Position numbers and translations under genes: made by a program. Shown one piece after another: positions 42,121 through 49,029 of a DNA stretch of 64,000 nucleotides (position 1 is the stretch's first letter; each line of letters begins with the position of its first letter). Source of the stretch: Izhakiella capsodis (GTDB taxonomy: Bacteria > Pseudomonadota > Gammaproteobacteria > Enterobacterales > Enterobacteriaceae). The notes under the pieces were generated by a model. The model saw nothing but the letters and a program-made list of their open reading frames with translations. It did no database searches and had not been told where the DNA came from. The stretch covers positions 80,469 through 144,468 of the forward strand of contig NZ_FOVC01000008.1 in NCBI RefSeq assembly GCF_900115045.1. The letters are read 5' to 3'.

Positions 42121-42899
42121 TATGCGTTTCCTTTTAATTCTTTATCGTGGGTAAATACGCCGTTCCATGTTGATTTCATGGGCAACAGGGACTTGAGGTA
42201 AAGCTGATAAAGTCGGACAGCGCCCTTGTGCAGCAGCACAGGTGTGTACTTGATGAAATCATCACCACCATGCACGCTAATCCTGCTCTGGTGTTCTGTC
42301 AGATACTTATCGCGTGCATAGTTGCCTGTACGCCAGCGGATGCGCGTCTTGCTTTCGTTATAGAGCCACTTCCTATCTTCAAGAAAACGACCAACCAGCA
42401 TGACATTCACTCCATTCAACATTTTGCAGAACTGAGTTGGCGTCATGCCCTCTTTGAAAAGGTTCTCCATGCTTTCAACTTTGTTGGTCAGGTCTTTATT
42501 GGCAACCTCCAGATATTCAACCTTTTCTGTGTACTCCAATAGAATATTGCGGAGGAACACCGGGTCATTAAGTGCGCGAGTGGGATCGAATACTGCCCCT
42601 GAAACCAGTTTTTCAAGCTCCTGCCAGCGGTCTACCAGTTTCGCGGTAAACTCAGGAGAAAGTTGAGCAACTACGACGATGCTATCGCGCTTGCCCTGCT
42701 CACCCTCAAACACATAAAACATCACCGGCCGCCCAGCCGTGGCCTTTTCCTCAAATTGAGGAAAAGCGATAACCCCCTTCTCAGCCAGAGATTCAATCGT
42801 TCTTTTTACATTGTCGTGTCGCTTGCCAACCAGTGTGGAAATTTCCAGACTGGACATAGTGACAACCTCGCTCTGTACTGCTAAATTACTTTTGAGCAT
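42120..42899 (-). CDS. Phage antirepressor, Rha-type N terminus with KilAC-like C terminus
   Basis: 259-residue antirepressor. Residues 12-110 are the Rha-type DNA-associated domain (MSSLEISTLVGKRHDNVKRTIESL ... FYVFEGEQGKRDSIVVVAQL). A coiled-coil segment follows (130-155), and the C-terminal domain MTPTQFCKMLNGVNVMLVGRFL...RIRWRTGNYARDKYLTEH resembles ANT/KilAC domains of antirepressors. Such proteins inactivate a prophage repressor to trigger lytic growth. Second antirepressor of the immI-like module. AAGGA precedes the ATG, and a predicted antisense RNA covers this start. Confidence 0.85.
   Translation of the reverse strand: MLKSNLAVQSEVVTMSSLEISTLVGKRHDNVKRTIESLAEKGVIAFPQFEEKATAGRPVMFYVFEGEQGKRDSIVVVAQLSPEFTAKLVDRWQELEKLVSGAVFDPTRALNDPVFLRNILLEYTEKVEYLEVANKDLTNKVESMENLFKEGMTPTQFCKMLNGVNVMLVGRFLEDRKWLYNESKTRIRWRTGNYARDKYLTEHQSRISVHGGDDFIKYTPVLLHKGAVRLYQLYLKSLLPMKSTWNGVFTHDKELKGNA
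42859..42887 (+). promoter_or_regulatory. Predicted antisense promoter (sar-like, second copy)
   Basis: Plus-strand GTGACA, 17-base spacer, TAAATT with an extended TG upstream (TGC-TAAATT). It lies inside the first codons of the Rha-type antirepressor and points against it, as P22 Psar lies inside ant. Confidence 0.55.
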
Positions 42900-42957
42900 T
42901 CGATGATTCCTTTTGTTTAGTTTTTGATATCCGCCAGCTACCTACTGGCGGTTTTTC
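42894..42957 (+). ncRNA. Predicted antisense RNA over the second antirepressor start
   Basis: Predicted RNA of about 64 nt from the promoter above to a good terminator (CCGCCAG-CTACCTA-CTGGCGG-TTTTT, 42931-42956). It is complementary to the start codon (42897-42899), the ribosome site (TCCTT at 42908-42912) and the whole gap to the preceding antirepressor. P22 sar RNA (68-69 nt) has the same position, polarity, size and ending relative to ant, and blocks ant translation. The function here is inferred from that match. Confidence 0.55.
42931..42956 (+). terminator. Plus-strand terminator between two minus-strand genes
   Basis: CCGCCAG-CTACCTA-CTGGCGG then TTTTTCTTT. The T run is on the plus strand only, while all flanking genes are on the minus strand, so it must end an antisense transcript. 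Confidence 0.75.
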
Positions 42958-42966
42958 TTTGTCAGT

Positions 42967-43506
42967 TCAGGTAGCGATTAACCTGATCCCGTACAAATTC
43001 TCTTTTTTCTTTATCGTCGAACAAAAAAAAACAGCGCCTTTGTGTTCCATCCAGATTTTCCAGCTGGCCACATCATCAACCGTTTTATCCAGCCCAAACA
43101 TTTGGATCTTCACTTGCTTCCCATTTTCAACACGACAAAGTACCTGATAGGAAAGCGGAGCTAAGGCATTCTGCTCTACCTCTTTATCAAGGATATCCAG
43201 TACCCAGCGACGAAATTCTTTTGCCACCTGTGTACGGGCAAACATTGCCAACAAGTGAGCACCACGTAGGGAGAAAACTCGTACCTTCTTTCGGTAATTC
43301 CCTGAGGTCACTGATTCAATGACCTGAGTCATTCCGATGGTAAACTCCTCAGCATTCTGGTTGAACAGATTGGTTATAGACTTGGCACTCTTATAACGAA
43401 GAGCGCTAGCGATATCAGCTGAAGTCAGCCACACGTCGGTAAGGCTTGCTACCGGAACCAGCTCTATACCTTGGAAATTGAAGCTCGATATTGCTACACT
43501 ACTCAT
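42967..43506 (-). CDS. Phage antirepressor, BRO-N family
   Basis: 179-residue protein with a BRO-N/P22 Ant-like N-terminal domain: FNFQGIELVPVASLTDVWLTSADIASALRY, then SLRGAHLLAMFARTQVAKEFRRWVLDIL. The C-terminal part ends in a region of unknown fold. In P22, Ant binds and inactivates c2 repressors; the target here is unknown. First antirepressor after the Arc-like gene, in the position of P22 ant, with AGGAG before its ATG. The gap to the Arc-like gene is 71 bases and is filled by a predicted antisense RNA. Confidence 0.85.
   Translation of the reverse strand: MSSVAISSFNFQGIELVPVASLTDVWLTSADIASALRYKSAKSITNLFNQNAEEFTIGMTQVIESVTSGNYRKKVRVFSLRGAHLLAMFARTQVAKEFRRWVLDILDKEVEQNALAPLSYQVLCRVENGKQVKIQMFGLDKTVDDVASWKIWMEHKGAVFFCSTIKKKENLYGIRLIAT
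43471..43500 (+). promoter_or_regulatory. Predicted antisense promoter (sar-like, first copy)
   Basis: Plus-strand TTGGAA, 18-base spacer, TACACT with extended TG (TGC-TACACT), ending 3 bases before the BRO-N start codon on the opposite strand. The extended -10 arrangement is the same as in the second copy. Confidence 0.5.
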
Positions 43507-43579
43507 CGTTAGTTGCTCCTAAGGTTGCTGACACAGAAGCCCCGTTAGTGTTGACGCACTGCGGGGTTTCGCCGTTTTT
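43507..43579 (+). ncRNA. Predicted antisense RNA over the first antirepressor start
   Basis: Predicted RNA of about 65-73 nt covering the ribosome site (GCTCCT, about 43515-43520) and the full Arc-antirepressor gap. It ends in a strong hairpin (AAGCCCCG...CGGGGTTT, 43537-43569, with an AGTG/CACT inner stem) and a T run at 43575-43579 that overlaps the stop codon of the Arc-like gene. This is the layout of P22 sar between arc and ant. The transcript itself is not proven. Confidence 0.5.
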
Positions 43580-43748
43580 ACTGACCATTCGCTCTTTCCT
43601 CACGCAGGCTTTTAGCCAGGCGCTGCACAATCGCAGAATTAATCGAAATCCCGTCCATTTCTGCCATGCGGCGGATTTCCTCTTTCATGCGTTCAGGCAA
43701 ACGAAGTTGAAAACTCTGACTTTTAGTTTCTGTATATAAAGCATTCAT
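43578..43748 (-). CDS. Arc-like ribbon-helix-helix repressor
   Basis: 56-residue Arc/MetJ-type repressor starting MNALYTETKSQSFQLRLPER. The beta strand SFQLRLP and helices MKEEIRRMAEMDGISINSAIVQRLAKSL match P22 Arc (FNLRWPREVLDLVRKVAEENGRSVNSEIYQRV). I use the ATG at 43748, which has AAAGGAG upstream, rather than the longer frame to 43787. It lies first in the antirepressor operon and would down-regulate it, as Arc does in P22. Confidence 0.88.
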   Translation of the reverse strand: MNALYTETKSQSFQLRLPERMKEEIRRMAEMDGISINSAIVQRLAKSLREERANGQ

Positions 43749-43764
43749 CTTGGCTCCTTTTTGT

Positions 43765-43779
43765 ATGTCACCGTGACAT
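43765..43779. promoter_or_regulatory. Operator palindrome ATGTCAC-C-GTGACAT
   Basis: Perfect 15-base palindrome between the divergent Arc-like and Mnt-like genes, with a third half-site ATGTCAC at 43781-43787 and a weaker copy (GTGTCAACGTGATA, 43808-43821) over the promoters. A likely binding site of one of the two ribbon-helix-helix repressors. Confidence 0.7.
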
Positions 43780-43785
43780 GATGTC

Positions 43786-43814
43786 ACTATGACTCAATTT
43801 ACTGATGGTGTCAA
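43786..43814 (-). promoter_or_regulatory. Antirepressor operon promoter (Pant-like)
   Basis: Minus-strand TTGACA (43809-43814), 17-base spacer, CATAGT (43786-43791), pointing to the Arc-like gene. The palindromic operator lies just downstream of the start point. Confidence 0.65.
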
Positions 43815-43825
43815 CGTGATAGTAT
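43798..43825 (+). promoter_or_regulatory. Mnt-like gene promoter (Pmnt-like)
   Basis: Plus-strand TTTACT, 16-base spacer, TAGTAT, overlapping the opposing Pant-like promoter. One repressor could thus switch the two promoters against each other, as Mnt does in P22. Confidence 0.5.
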
Positions 43826-43846
43826 TGGGAAAATTTTGAGGTGCTT

Positions 43847-44152
43847 ATGTCAGATAAACAGGTTCGTGATTACGATAAATTTATGCTCCGCTTCCCAGAC
43901 GGGATGCGTGATGCTATCGCAGAACGCGCTAAGGAAAATGGTAGGTCAATGAACTCGGAGATCGTCCAGATACTTCAGGATGCGATTGATAATAAGGTTT
44001 CCGCGAATGCTGATACGAACGAGATTTTTTCAGTGCTCATGGGGAAAGTGGCTAACTGGTACCAGACCAATTCGCATGTGATTGAATCAATCAGTCACCT
44101 GAGCGACGACCAGTTGAAGCAGCTGGCTGATAAAATTGAAAAGAAAAATTAG
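43847..44152 (+). CDS. Mnt-like ribbon-helix-helix repressor
   Basis: 101-residue repressor with the Mnt pattern: DKFMLRFPDGMRDAIAERAKENGRSMNSEIVQILQDA against P22 Mnt HFNFRMPMEVREKLKFRAEANGRSMNSELLQIVQDAL. The C-terminal half is predicted helical, like the Mnt tetramerisation helix. It starts at the ATG at 43847 with GAGGTG before it. It is the only plus-strand gene within the late operon, divergent from the Arc-like gene. In P22, Mnt represses ant in the lysogen; the same role is inferred. Confidence 0.88.
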   Translation: MSDKQVRDYDKFMLRFPDGMRDAIAERAKENGRSMNSEIVQILQDAIDNKVSANADTNEIFSVLMGKVANWYQTNSHVIESISHLSDDQLKQLADKIEKKN

Positions 44153-44195
44153 GGAATTTTGCCCGCCAGAAGTGGACTGGCGGGGATTGAGAATA

Positions 44196-44849
44196 TCAAA
44201 GTTTTATTGCCCAGCTTCCGGTATCAAAGCCGGAAATAAATTCATTGTTAAGGTCCAGACCGAAAATACCGTTATCACCTTCTGAACCGGTGTAGTTATT
44301 TACCCTCACCCCTTCCGGTTTGATATTGAGGTAGCCCTGCCGAATGACCGCTTTTATTACCTCCGGCACCACACCGCCTGTCAGGTAAACATCAATCGAC
44401 ATATCCTGATTATCGGTGAAGAATATTTTCACCGATTCATCGGGGATTACTCCCTGATAAATACCTGCCAGCATTTCACTTGTCCCGTCCCAGTGATTAG
44501 CCCGGATTTTTGCACGCAAAATAAAGCGGTAAGTGTCGTCGTCGAGTTCGGTAAAACCGCTGTCAGCATCGAATTTTCGTTTCCAGCTTCCCAGGTCAAA
44601 CCCCACCCCTTCAGTATCGAGCGCAAAATAAACCCCAGTAATCGGCGTACTGACATAGCGTGACAGACCTATCCACTCACCAACAGCATCAAGCTGTGGC
44701 CCGTTACTATAGTTGATACTGTACAGTGCGTTTAATTGTCCGGCTTGAGTTGCAATATCGGTGAAAGGACGGCTAATGAGACTGATATGACGAACGAATT
44801 TATCTGCACTCAGATGTGCAGGCGTAATGTAGTCTGTGTAGTTTCTCAT
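44196..44849 (-). CDS. Baseplate/tail protein, DUF2612 family
   Basis: 217-residue DUF2612 protein of myophage baseplates, a counterpart of the gene after gpJ in P2/Mu-type phages. The N-terminal part is helical (LSADKFVRHISLISRPFTDIATQAGQLN) with LDAVGEWIGLSR. It carries two copies of an FxLDxxxxGFDxGSW-type motif: residues around ALDTEGVGFDLGSWKRK and the C-terminal GLDLNNEFISGFDTGSWAIK. It overlaps the upstream baseplate J gene by 4 bases. Confidence 0.85.
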   Translation of the reverse strand: MRNYTDYITPAHLSADKFVRHISLISRPFTDIATQAGQLNALYSINYSNGPQLDAVGEWIGLSRYVSTPITGVYFALDTEGVGFDLGSWKRKFDADSGFTELDDDTYRFILRAKIRANHWDGTSEMLAGIYQGVIPDESVKIFFTDNQDMSIDVYLTGGVVPEVIKAVIRQGYLNIKPEGVRVNNYTGSEGDNGIFGLDLNNEFISGFDTGSWAIKL

Positions 44850-46036
44850 GACGTTACCACCAGCCTGACATCATCAGCTGTGCAGCTAACGGCCTCGCTT
44901 GAAGCCACCAGCAGATTATTTTCACTTACGGCATCCGCTGAGCGACCGATTTTTATTGCGGTAATATCGTAGGTCTGTCCTTCCTCATCACCGGGTAAAT
45001 TGGCGGGGGAATACAGCCGGGTAAGGTACAGATTGTCGCCTATCAGTTGCGCATTAATGTACGCCGCGACAGCAGAACGGATTTTATCGCCGGTTAGCGT
45101 TGTGTATCCGGTAAATGCCGTCAGGTCTATCTCAACTGATACACGAACATCTTTTGGGCGTGAAAAGCTGATTTTACGCGGCATCCCGTAACTGTCGGTC
45201 ACCATCACAGACGTATCGCCAAAGGTGCCTGCCCCCGGCGTCTTTTTTAATGCAATAGCGCGGGCAATGGCATTTACATCCCCGCCATCGACGACCATTG
45301 CGATAGAATGCGGCGGAATACCGTTTTTATCCGTCTCACTGGTGTCGTTTTCAAACCCGCGCTGGCGCACTACGCCGGAAAGCAGCGCAACAGCACCCTG
45401 AATGCCGTCAAGCACAGTGCGCGAGGGCAGTGCAACAGATTTCTTCTGACGCGCACGTAGCTGATTGTCCGTTTCCACCGGCCTCCCTGTTGTTGCGGCT
45501 GACGGATTAGTCACCGTTTGCCAGCCTCGGGTTGGTGTGGCGATTTCACTGATGTCGCCAGGTTGCGCCGTAATCTGACCGGTCTGAGTACAGACGGCTG
45601 TAACAGTAGCGCTGCCGTGCGTGTCGAGCGTGACGGTTGATGGCAGACTCCACAGATTGCCGTTCTTATCGCGTACCCGTCCATTGATTATCACCGTTCC
45701 CACCTGCCCGGTGAGCAGCACATCAGCATTCGAGTATCCCGGCGCATGACGCGCAATTCCGTTGATAGCTACATTGTTCGACAACGCCGCGCCCGTGCTG
45801 GTAGCCGGACTGTAGCTGTTGTATGCAGCCATAATAGCGTTGTTCGCGTCATGCATCGCCAGAGCATAGATAGCGATCATCTGACCGTCTTTGCTGTCCG
45901 GTTCAAGATAGCTGTCCGCACCATAAATCTGCCGGAAGTATTCTGTAAGTCGGCTGAGTATCGTCTGATAATCAGGCGCACTGATCCCGCTGTCGGTCAC
46001 GCTGGCCGCCAGCCCTAGTGAGTCAAGATTCAGCAT
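44846..46036 (-). CDS. Baseplate J-like protein
   Basis: 396-residue baseplate wedge protein, gpJ/Mu gp47 family. The N terminus has DYQTILSRLTEYFRQIYGADSYLEPDSKDGQ, the central beta part has the VTNPSAATTGRPVETDNQLRARQ block typical of the family, and the C-terminal part is a beta-domain. Together with the gp25-like and spike proteins it builds the baseplate of a contractile tail. Confidence 0.92.
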   Translation of the reverse strand: MLNLDSLGLAASVTDSGISAPDYQTILSRLTEYFRQIYGADSYLEPDSKDGQMIAIYALAMHDANNAIMAAYNSYSPATSTGAALSNNVAINGIARHAPGYSNADVLLTGQVGTVIINGRVRDKNGNLWSLPSTVTLDTHGSATVTAVCTQTGQITAQPGDISEIATPTRGWQTVTNPSAATTGRPVETDNQLRARQKKSVALPSRTVLDGIQGAVALLSGVVRQRGFENDTSETDKNGIPPHSIAMVVDGGDVNAIARAIALKKTPGAGTFGDTSVMVTDSYGMPRKISFSRPKDVRVSVEIDLTAFTGYTTLTGDKIRSAVAAYINAQLIGDNLYLTRLYSPANLPGDEEGQTYDITAIKIGRSADAVSENNLLVASSEAVSCTADDVRLVVTS

Positions 46037-46038
46037 CG

Positions 46039-46386
46039 TTAACCTGTAATTGAAGTGTCGCCAAAGCGTGTGCGGATAGTTGCCGTAAAGCCCATTTTTC
46101 GCGTATCAGTATCGCGGCTGACGGAGAAATCATTAATTTCCAGAACGCCGGGAGTCGCGAGGATCCGCTGCTTTACCGCCATGTAATACACATTTGTATA
46201 CTGTTTTCCCAGCACATCCTGTTTCCAGGGTGTACCTTCCTGAGTATCCAGAAACCATTGCCCACGCCATAGTGCCAGCCGGGTTTTAAGTGCCTGTGAC
46301 ACCGCTTCCGGTGAATCAGTCAGAAAAGTGGCATCCCCCTGACCAAAGCTGTAATCGCCGTTTTCATCTTCACGCCGGTATCTCAT
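46039..46386 (-). CDS. Baseplate wedge protein, gp25/Mu gp46-like
   Basis: 115-residue protein with the gpW/gp25-like fold signatures: LTDSPEAVSQALKTRLALWRGQWFLD and VKQRILATPGVLEINDFS. It starts within the stop of the spike gene (4-base overlap) and ends 2 bases before the J-like gene. Confidence 0.85.
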   Translation of the reverse strand: MRYRREDENGDYSFGQGDATFLTDSPEAVSQALKTRLALWRGQWFLDTQEGTPWKQDVLGKQYTNVYYMAVKQRILATPGVLEINDFSVSRDTDTRKMGFTATIRTRFGDTSITG

Positions 46387-47138
46387 TGTGGTTTACCCGT
46401 ATTGCCGCTTCCCGGTTGAACGCCGGAATGCACATGTGATGACAGACTGATCCCCGCTGCGGTAAGGTCGTTTTGTATCGTAACCGGGCCGTTAATGTTC
46501 GCGCTACCACCACGGTTGCCCATTCCCTGAGACAGATTGCCGTTGATGGTGACATTACCGTTAAGCACTATCTCTGGCGCGGTTATCTCAGCGCCACCTT
46601 CTGCGCTGGCCGACAGTTTACCCGGTGTTTTAACGGTAATATCATGCCCTGCGGCCACCTCAACATACGCCTGCCCGTCATCGCTGCGTAGTTGTGCGCC
46701 GCTGCTGCTGATAGCGCTGATCTTCCGTTTCTGAGACTGTGGGCCAGGCAGTGCAAACGCATCGGATAAATCATGCTGGCGGGGATCGACAGATTCCTGC
46801 ACGCCGCCGTTCTGCCACCAGAAATCAATACAGCGGTCGGCAAACACCACAAGGCATTCATCACCTGCGGCAACCGGAAACGTCAGCGTGACGCCGCCCC
46901 CACGCGGAAAAATAACGGGAACGTCCACCAGCAGCGGCAACTCTACCGACTGAGTACTGCCATTCTGGTCACTCACAACCCCTTTTATCGCTGGCTGTAC
47001 CGTGCAGGTAACAGCTTCAGTGTCAAATGACTGAATAATACCGGGCATGGCCACCCTGAGTTGTGATGACAGAGCATGACGCAATGTATCAAGCAGTTCC
47101 TGTTCGCCGCCCGCTCTTTCAGATAGAGATATGGCCAT
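46383..47138 (-). CDS. Baseplate spike protein, Gp138 N-terminal domain
   Basis: 251-residue spike/baseplate assembly protein. Residues 20-125 are an OB-fold Gp138_N domain (VAMPGIIQSFDTEAVTCTVQP...LVDVPVIFPRGGG). A beta-helix-like C-terminal part with repeated short strands (APEIVLNGNVTINGNLSQ, GPVTIQNDLTAAGIS) ends in HVHSGVQPG, which resembles the metal-binding HxH spike tips. It would form the membrane-piercing tip. Confidence 0.88.
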   Translation of the reverse strand: MAISLSERAGGEQELLDTLRHALSSQLRVAMPGIIQSFDTEAVTCTVQPAIKGVVSDQNGSTQSVELPLLVDVPVIFPRGGGVTLTFPVAAGDECLVVFADRCIDFWWQNGGVQESVDPRQHDLSDAFALPGPQSQKRKISAISSSGAQLRSDDGQAYVEVAAGHDITVKTPGKLSASAEGGAEITAPEIVLNGNVTINGNLSQGMGNRGGSANINGPVTIQNDLTAAGISLSSHVHSGVQPGSGNTGKPQ

Positions 47139-48118
47139 TAACTTGTCCTGTTTAGCGTTGATGTGTTCATCAGATCAGCAGAGCCTTTAGCGATGCAGAC
47201 CAAATCCATATACCAGGGCTTTCCGCGAGTATCCCCGGAATAACTGATATTCTTCACGATATAGTCCCCATCAGTGGAAAGGCTGGCCGGTTGTGAAATG
47301 CTGCCATCTGTCTGTTGCAGCGATCCATTCGTCACAGTATCAATGCGACCCGTTGACGCGGCGATATCACTTTCAGGAAGCATGGTGCGGTAAATCAGAG
47401 TCTGATCAAGTCGTATCAGGCCGTTAACCTGAATATCAGGATTGATAAGACAACGAACATTGACGCCCGCCTGTATGGTTTGCTGCGGCATACCGATGAG
47501 ACCCGTATTGCTGTTAAGCACAATGGCCTCCTGGACATAGTTATCTTCCGGCACCATGACCAGCTGACCATTGATATATTGCCAGGAAGCCCTGCACTGC
47601 CCCGCCAGATTGTCGGCGGCATCACGGGTCATGCCGAAATACGTTTTCCCTCGCGGGAAGCGCGTTGCATCAAATACAGGCGTAGCTCCTTTCACGATAC
47701 CGTACGGTGCCAGCCCTTCCAGCAGAGCATGGTGCTGTTCGGCCTGCGTATGCCCGGCACTGAGTGTGGTATTCATGGTCGCGTAATCGTACGCATCATG
47801 AGAATCCACCGCCTGAACAATCACAAAGGTGTCGGTAGGATTATCCCTGCCGGTGATGGAGTAGCGAATTTTCCCGGTGAAAATCAGCCCGTAGTTATCC
47901 TTGTATCCCGCCATCAGTTGCACGCTGGCAAACTCTCCGGCCTGTATCCTGTTAGTCGTCTCAGGTTTAAGGTTCCATACTTTAAATACCGCCGCCCTCG
48001 GCCAGCGCGTATCCGGCCACGAAATACTGAACGTACAGCGAAAGGAAGAAAGCTCCAGCCCTTCGCCTTTTTCATCGGCAACGATCAGCGAACATTTTCT
48101 TATCCAGTTCTGTGACAT
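47138..48118 (-). CDS. Baseplate hub protein
   Basis: 326-residue protein from the ATG at 48118 (MSQNWIRKCSLIVADEKGEG); a longer frame to 48217 crosses the end of the plug gene and is not preferred. The N-terminal part (FTISWPDTRWPRAAVFKVWNL) and QLMAGYKDNYGLIFTGKI are typical of late-control/gp27-like hub proteins of this phage type. It overlaps the spike gene by 1 base (TAATG). Confidence 0.8.
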   Translation of the reverse strand: MSQNWIRKCSLIVADEKGEGLELSSFRCTFSISWPDTRWPRAAVFKVWNLKPETTNRIQAGEFASVQLMAGYKDNYGLIFTGKIRYSITGRDNPTDTFVIVQAVDSHDAYDYATMNTTLSAGHTQAEQHHALLEGLAPYGIVKGATPVFDATRFPRGKTYFGMTRDAADNLAGQCRASWQYINGQLVMVPEDNYVQEAIVLNSNTGLIGMPQQTIQAGVNVRCLINPDIQVNGLIRLDQTLIYRTMLPESDIAASTGRIDTVTNGSLQQTDGSISQPASLSTDGDYIVKNISYSGDTRGKPWYMDLVCIAKGSADLMNTSTLNRTS

Positions 48119-48152
48119 AATTTTTGTCCGTAAAAAAACCTGCCGGAGCAGG

Positions 48153-48452
48153 TTAATCAGTAAGCCAGTAAAATTTTGCCGTCTGGCCGGGGGAGGTTTC
48201 GCCGGGGGGCTGTTCATCTTCCGTCACGACAACCAGCCTGCCGCCCGGATCGATCCAGGAATATTGCGCCAGTAAATCCGTACCGGGGATTAGCGGTATG
48301 CCTGTTATGACCGGCTCACCGGACGCACTGAGCATATCAAGCATCCAGCCTGCCGCATCGCGCCAGATAAGTCGCATTTGCCATACCCGGCCTGACAGGC
48401 TGATAGTGAATTGCTGGCAGGTCGCACTGAGCGGTATTTCTCTAAGCTGCAT
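48153..48452 (-). CDS. Baseplate plug-type protein (DUF6983-like)
   Basis: 99-residue beta-rich protein starting MQLREIPLSATCQQFTISLSG, with WRDAAGWMLDML and GIPLIPGTDLLAQYSW. These match the small plug proteins found between Dit-like and hub genes in myophages. The start at 48452 overlaps the previous gene by 11 bases. Confidence 0.75.
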   Translation of the reverse strand: MQLREIPLSATCQQFTISLSGRVWQMRLIWRDAAGWMLDMLSASGEPVITGIPLIPGTDLLAQYSWIDPGGRLVVVTEDEQPPGETSPGQTAKFYWLTD

Positions 48453-49029
48453 TGAACCACCCCGATAGTCGCTGTAACAGGCTGACATTCTCAACCGGTC
48501 TGGCGTTTTTAACGCCGGTATTACTCACACCAGTCGTGGTTGCCCCTTCCTTCATATTTTGCTGTCTGCTGACGGTCACCGTTTCCGTCTGAGTCATGTT
48601 TAATTCACGTAGCGTCAGTACCGCCATCAGCACATTTTCACTGGTCTTGTCAGTTGTCACCTCGATTGCACGTATCAGCATGTTGCTGTACTTACGCTTG
48701 CCGGTGATAACATCAACCGGTTTTCTGCTGGCCTGCAAATCAACAAACGTCCGGTAAACTTCCTCTGGCGACATAGTATTAAGCGGGGTGCTGATCCCTA
48801 TATTTTGCGTATCGGCAAAATCGACCAGACTACCGCCGCCCGCGAATCCCACTTCCATCGTAAGCTCTGCCGGACGCTTGTATGCATGATCGGCTATGGC
48901 TGCGCCCGTCTCTACCGGATGCTCGGTGATTTCCAGTGTGTCCTGATGTTTCTCAGAAATGATGACATCAGGAACCATCAGGCCAATCTGTCGGGTTTGT
49001 TGCATGAACAGCGTTGACAGAATATCCAT
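48442..49029 (-). CDS. Dit-like baseplate protein
   Basis: 195-residue protein. VPDVIISEKHQDTLEITEHPVETGAAIADHAY is the typical start of a Dit-like N-terminal domain of a phage tail/baseplate ring. The C-terminal stretch (after VTVSRQQNMKEGA) is low in structure. It overlaps the tape measure stop by one base. Confidence 0.8.
   Translation of the reverse strand: MDILSTLFMQQTRQIGLMVPDVIISEKHQDTLEITEHPVETGAAIADHAYKRPAELTMEVGFAGGGSLVDFADTQNIGISTPLNTMSPEEVYRTFVDLQASRKPVDVITGKRKYSNMLIRAIEVTTDKTSENVLMAVLTLRELNMTQTETVTVSRQQNMKEGATTTGVSNTGVKNARPVENVSLLQRLSGWFNAA

Noticed and set aside
47480..48115. 211-codon plus frame
   Set aside because: Antisense shadow of the baseplate hub gene.
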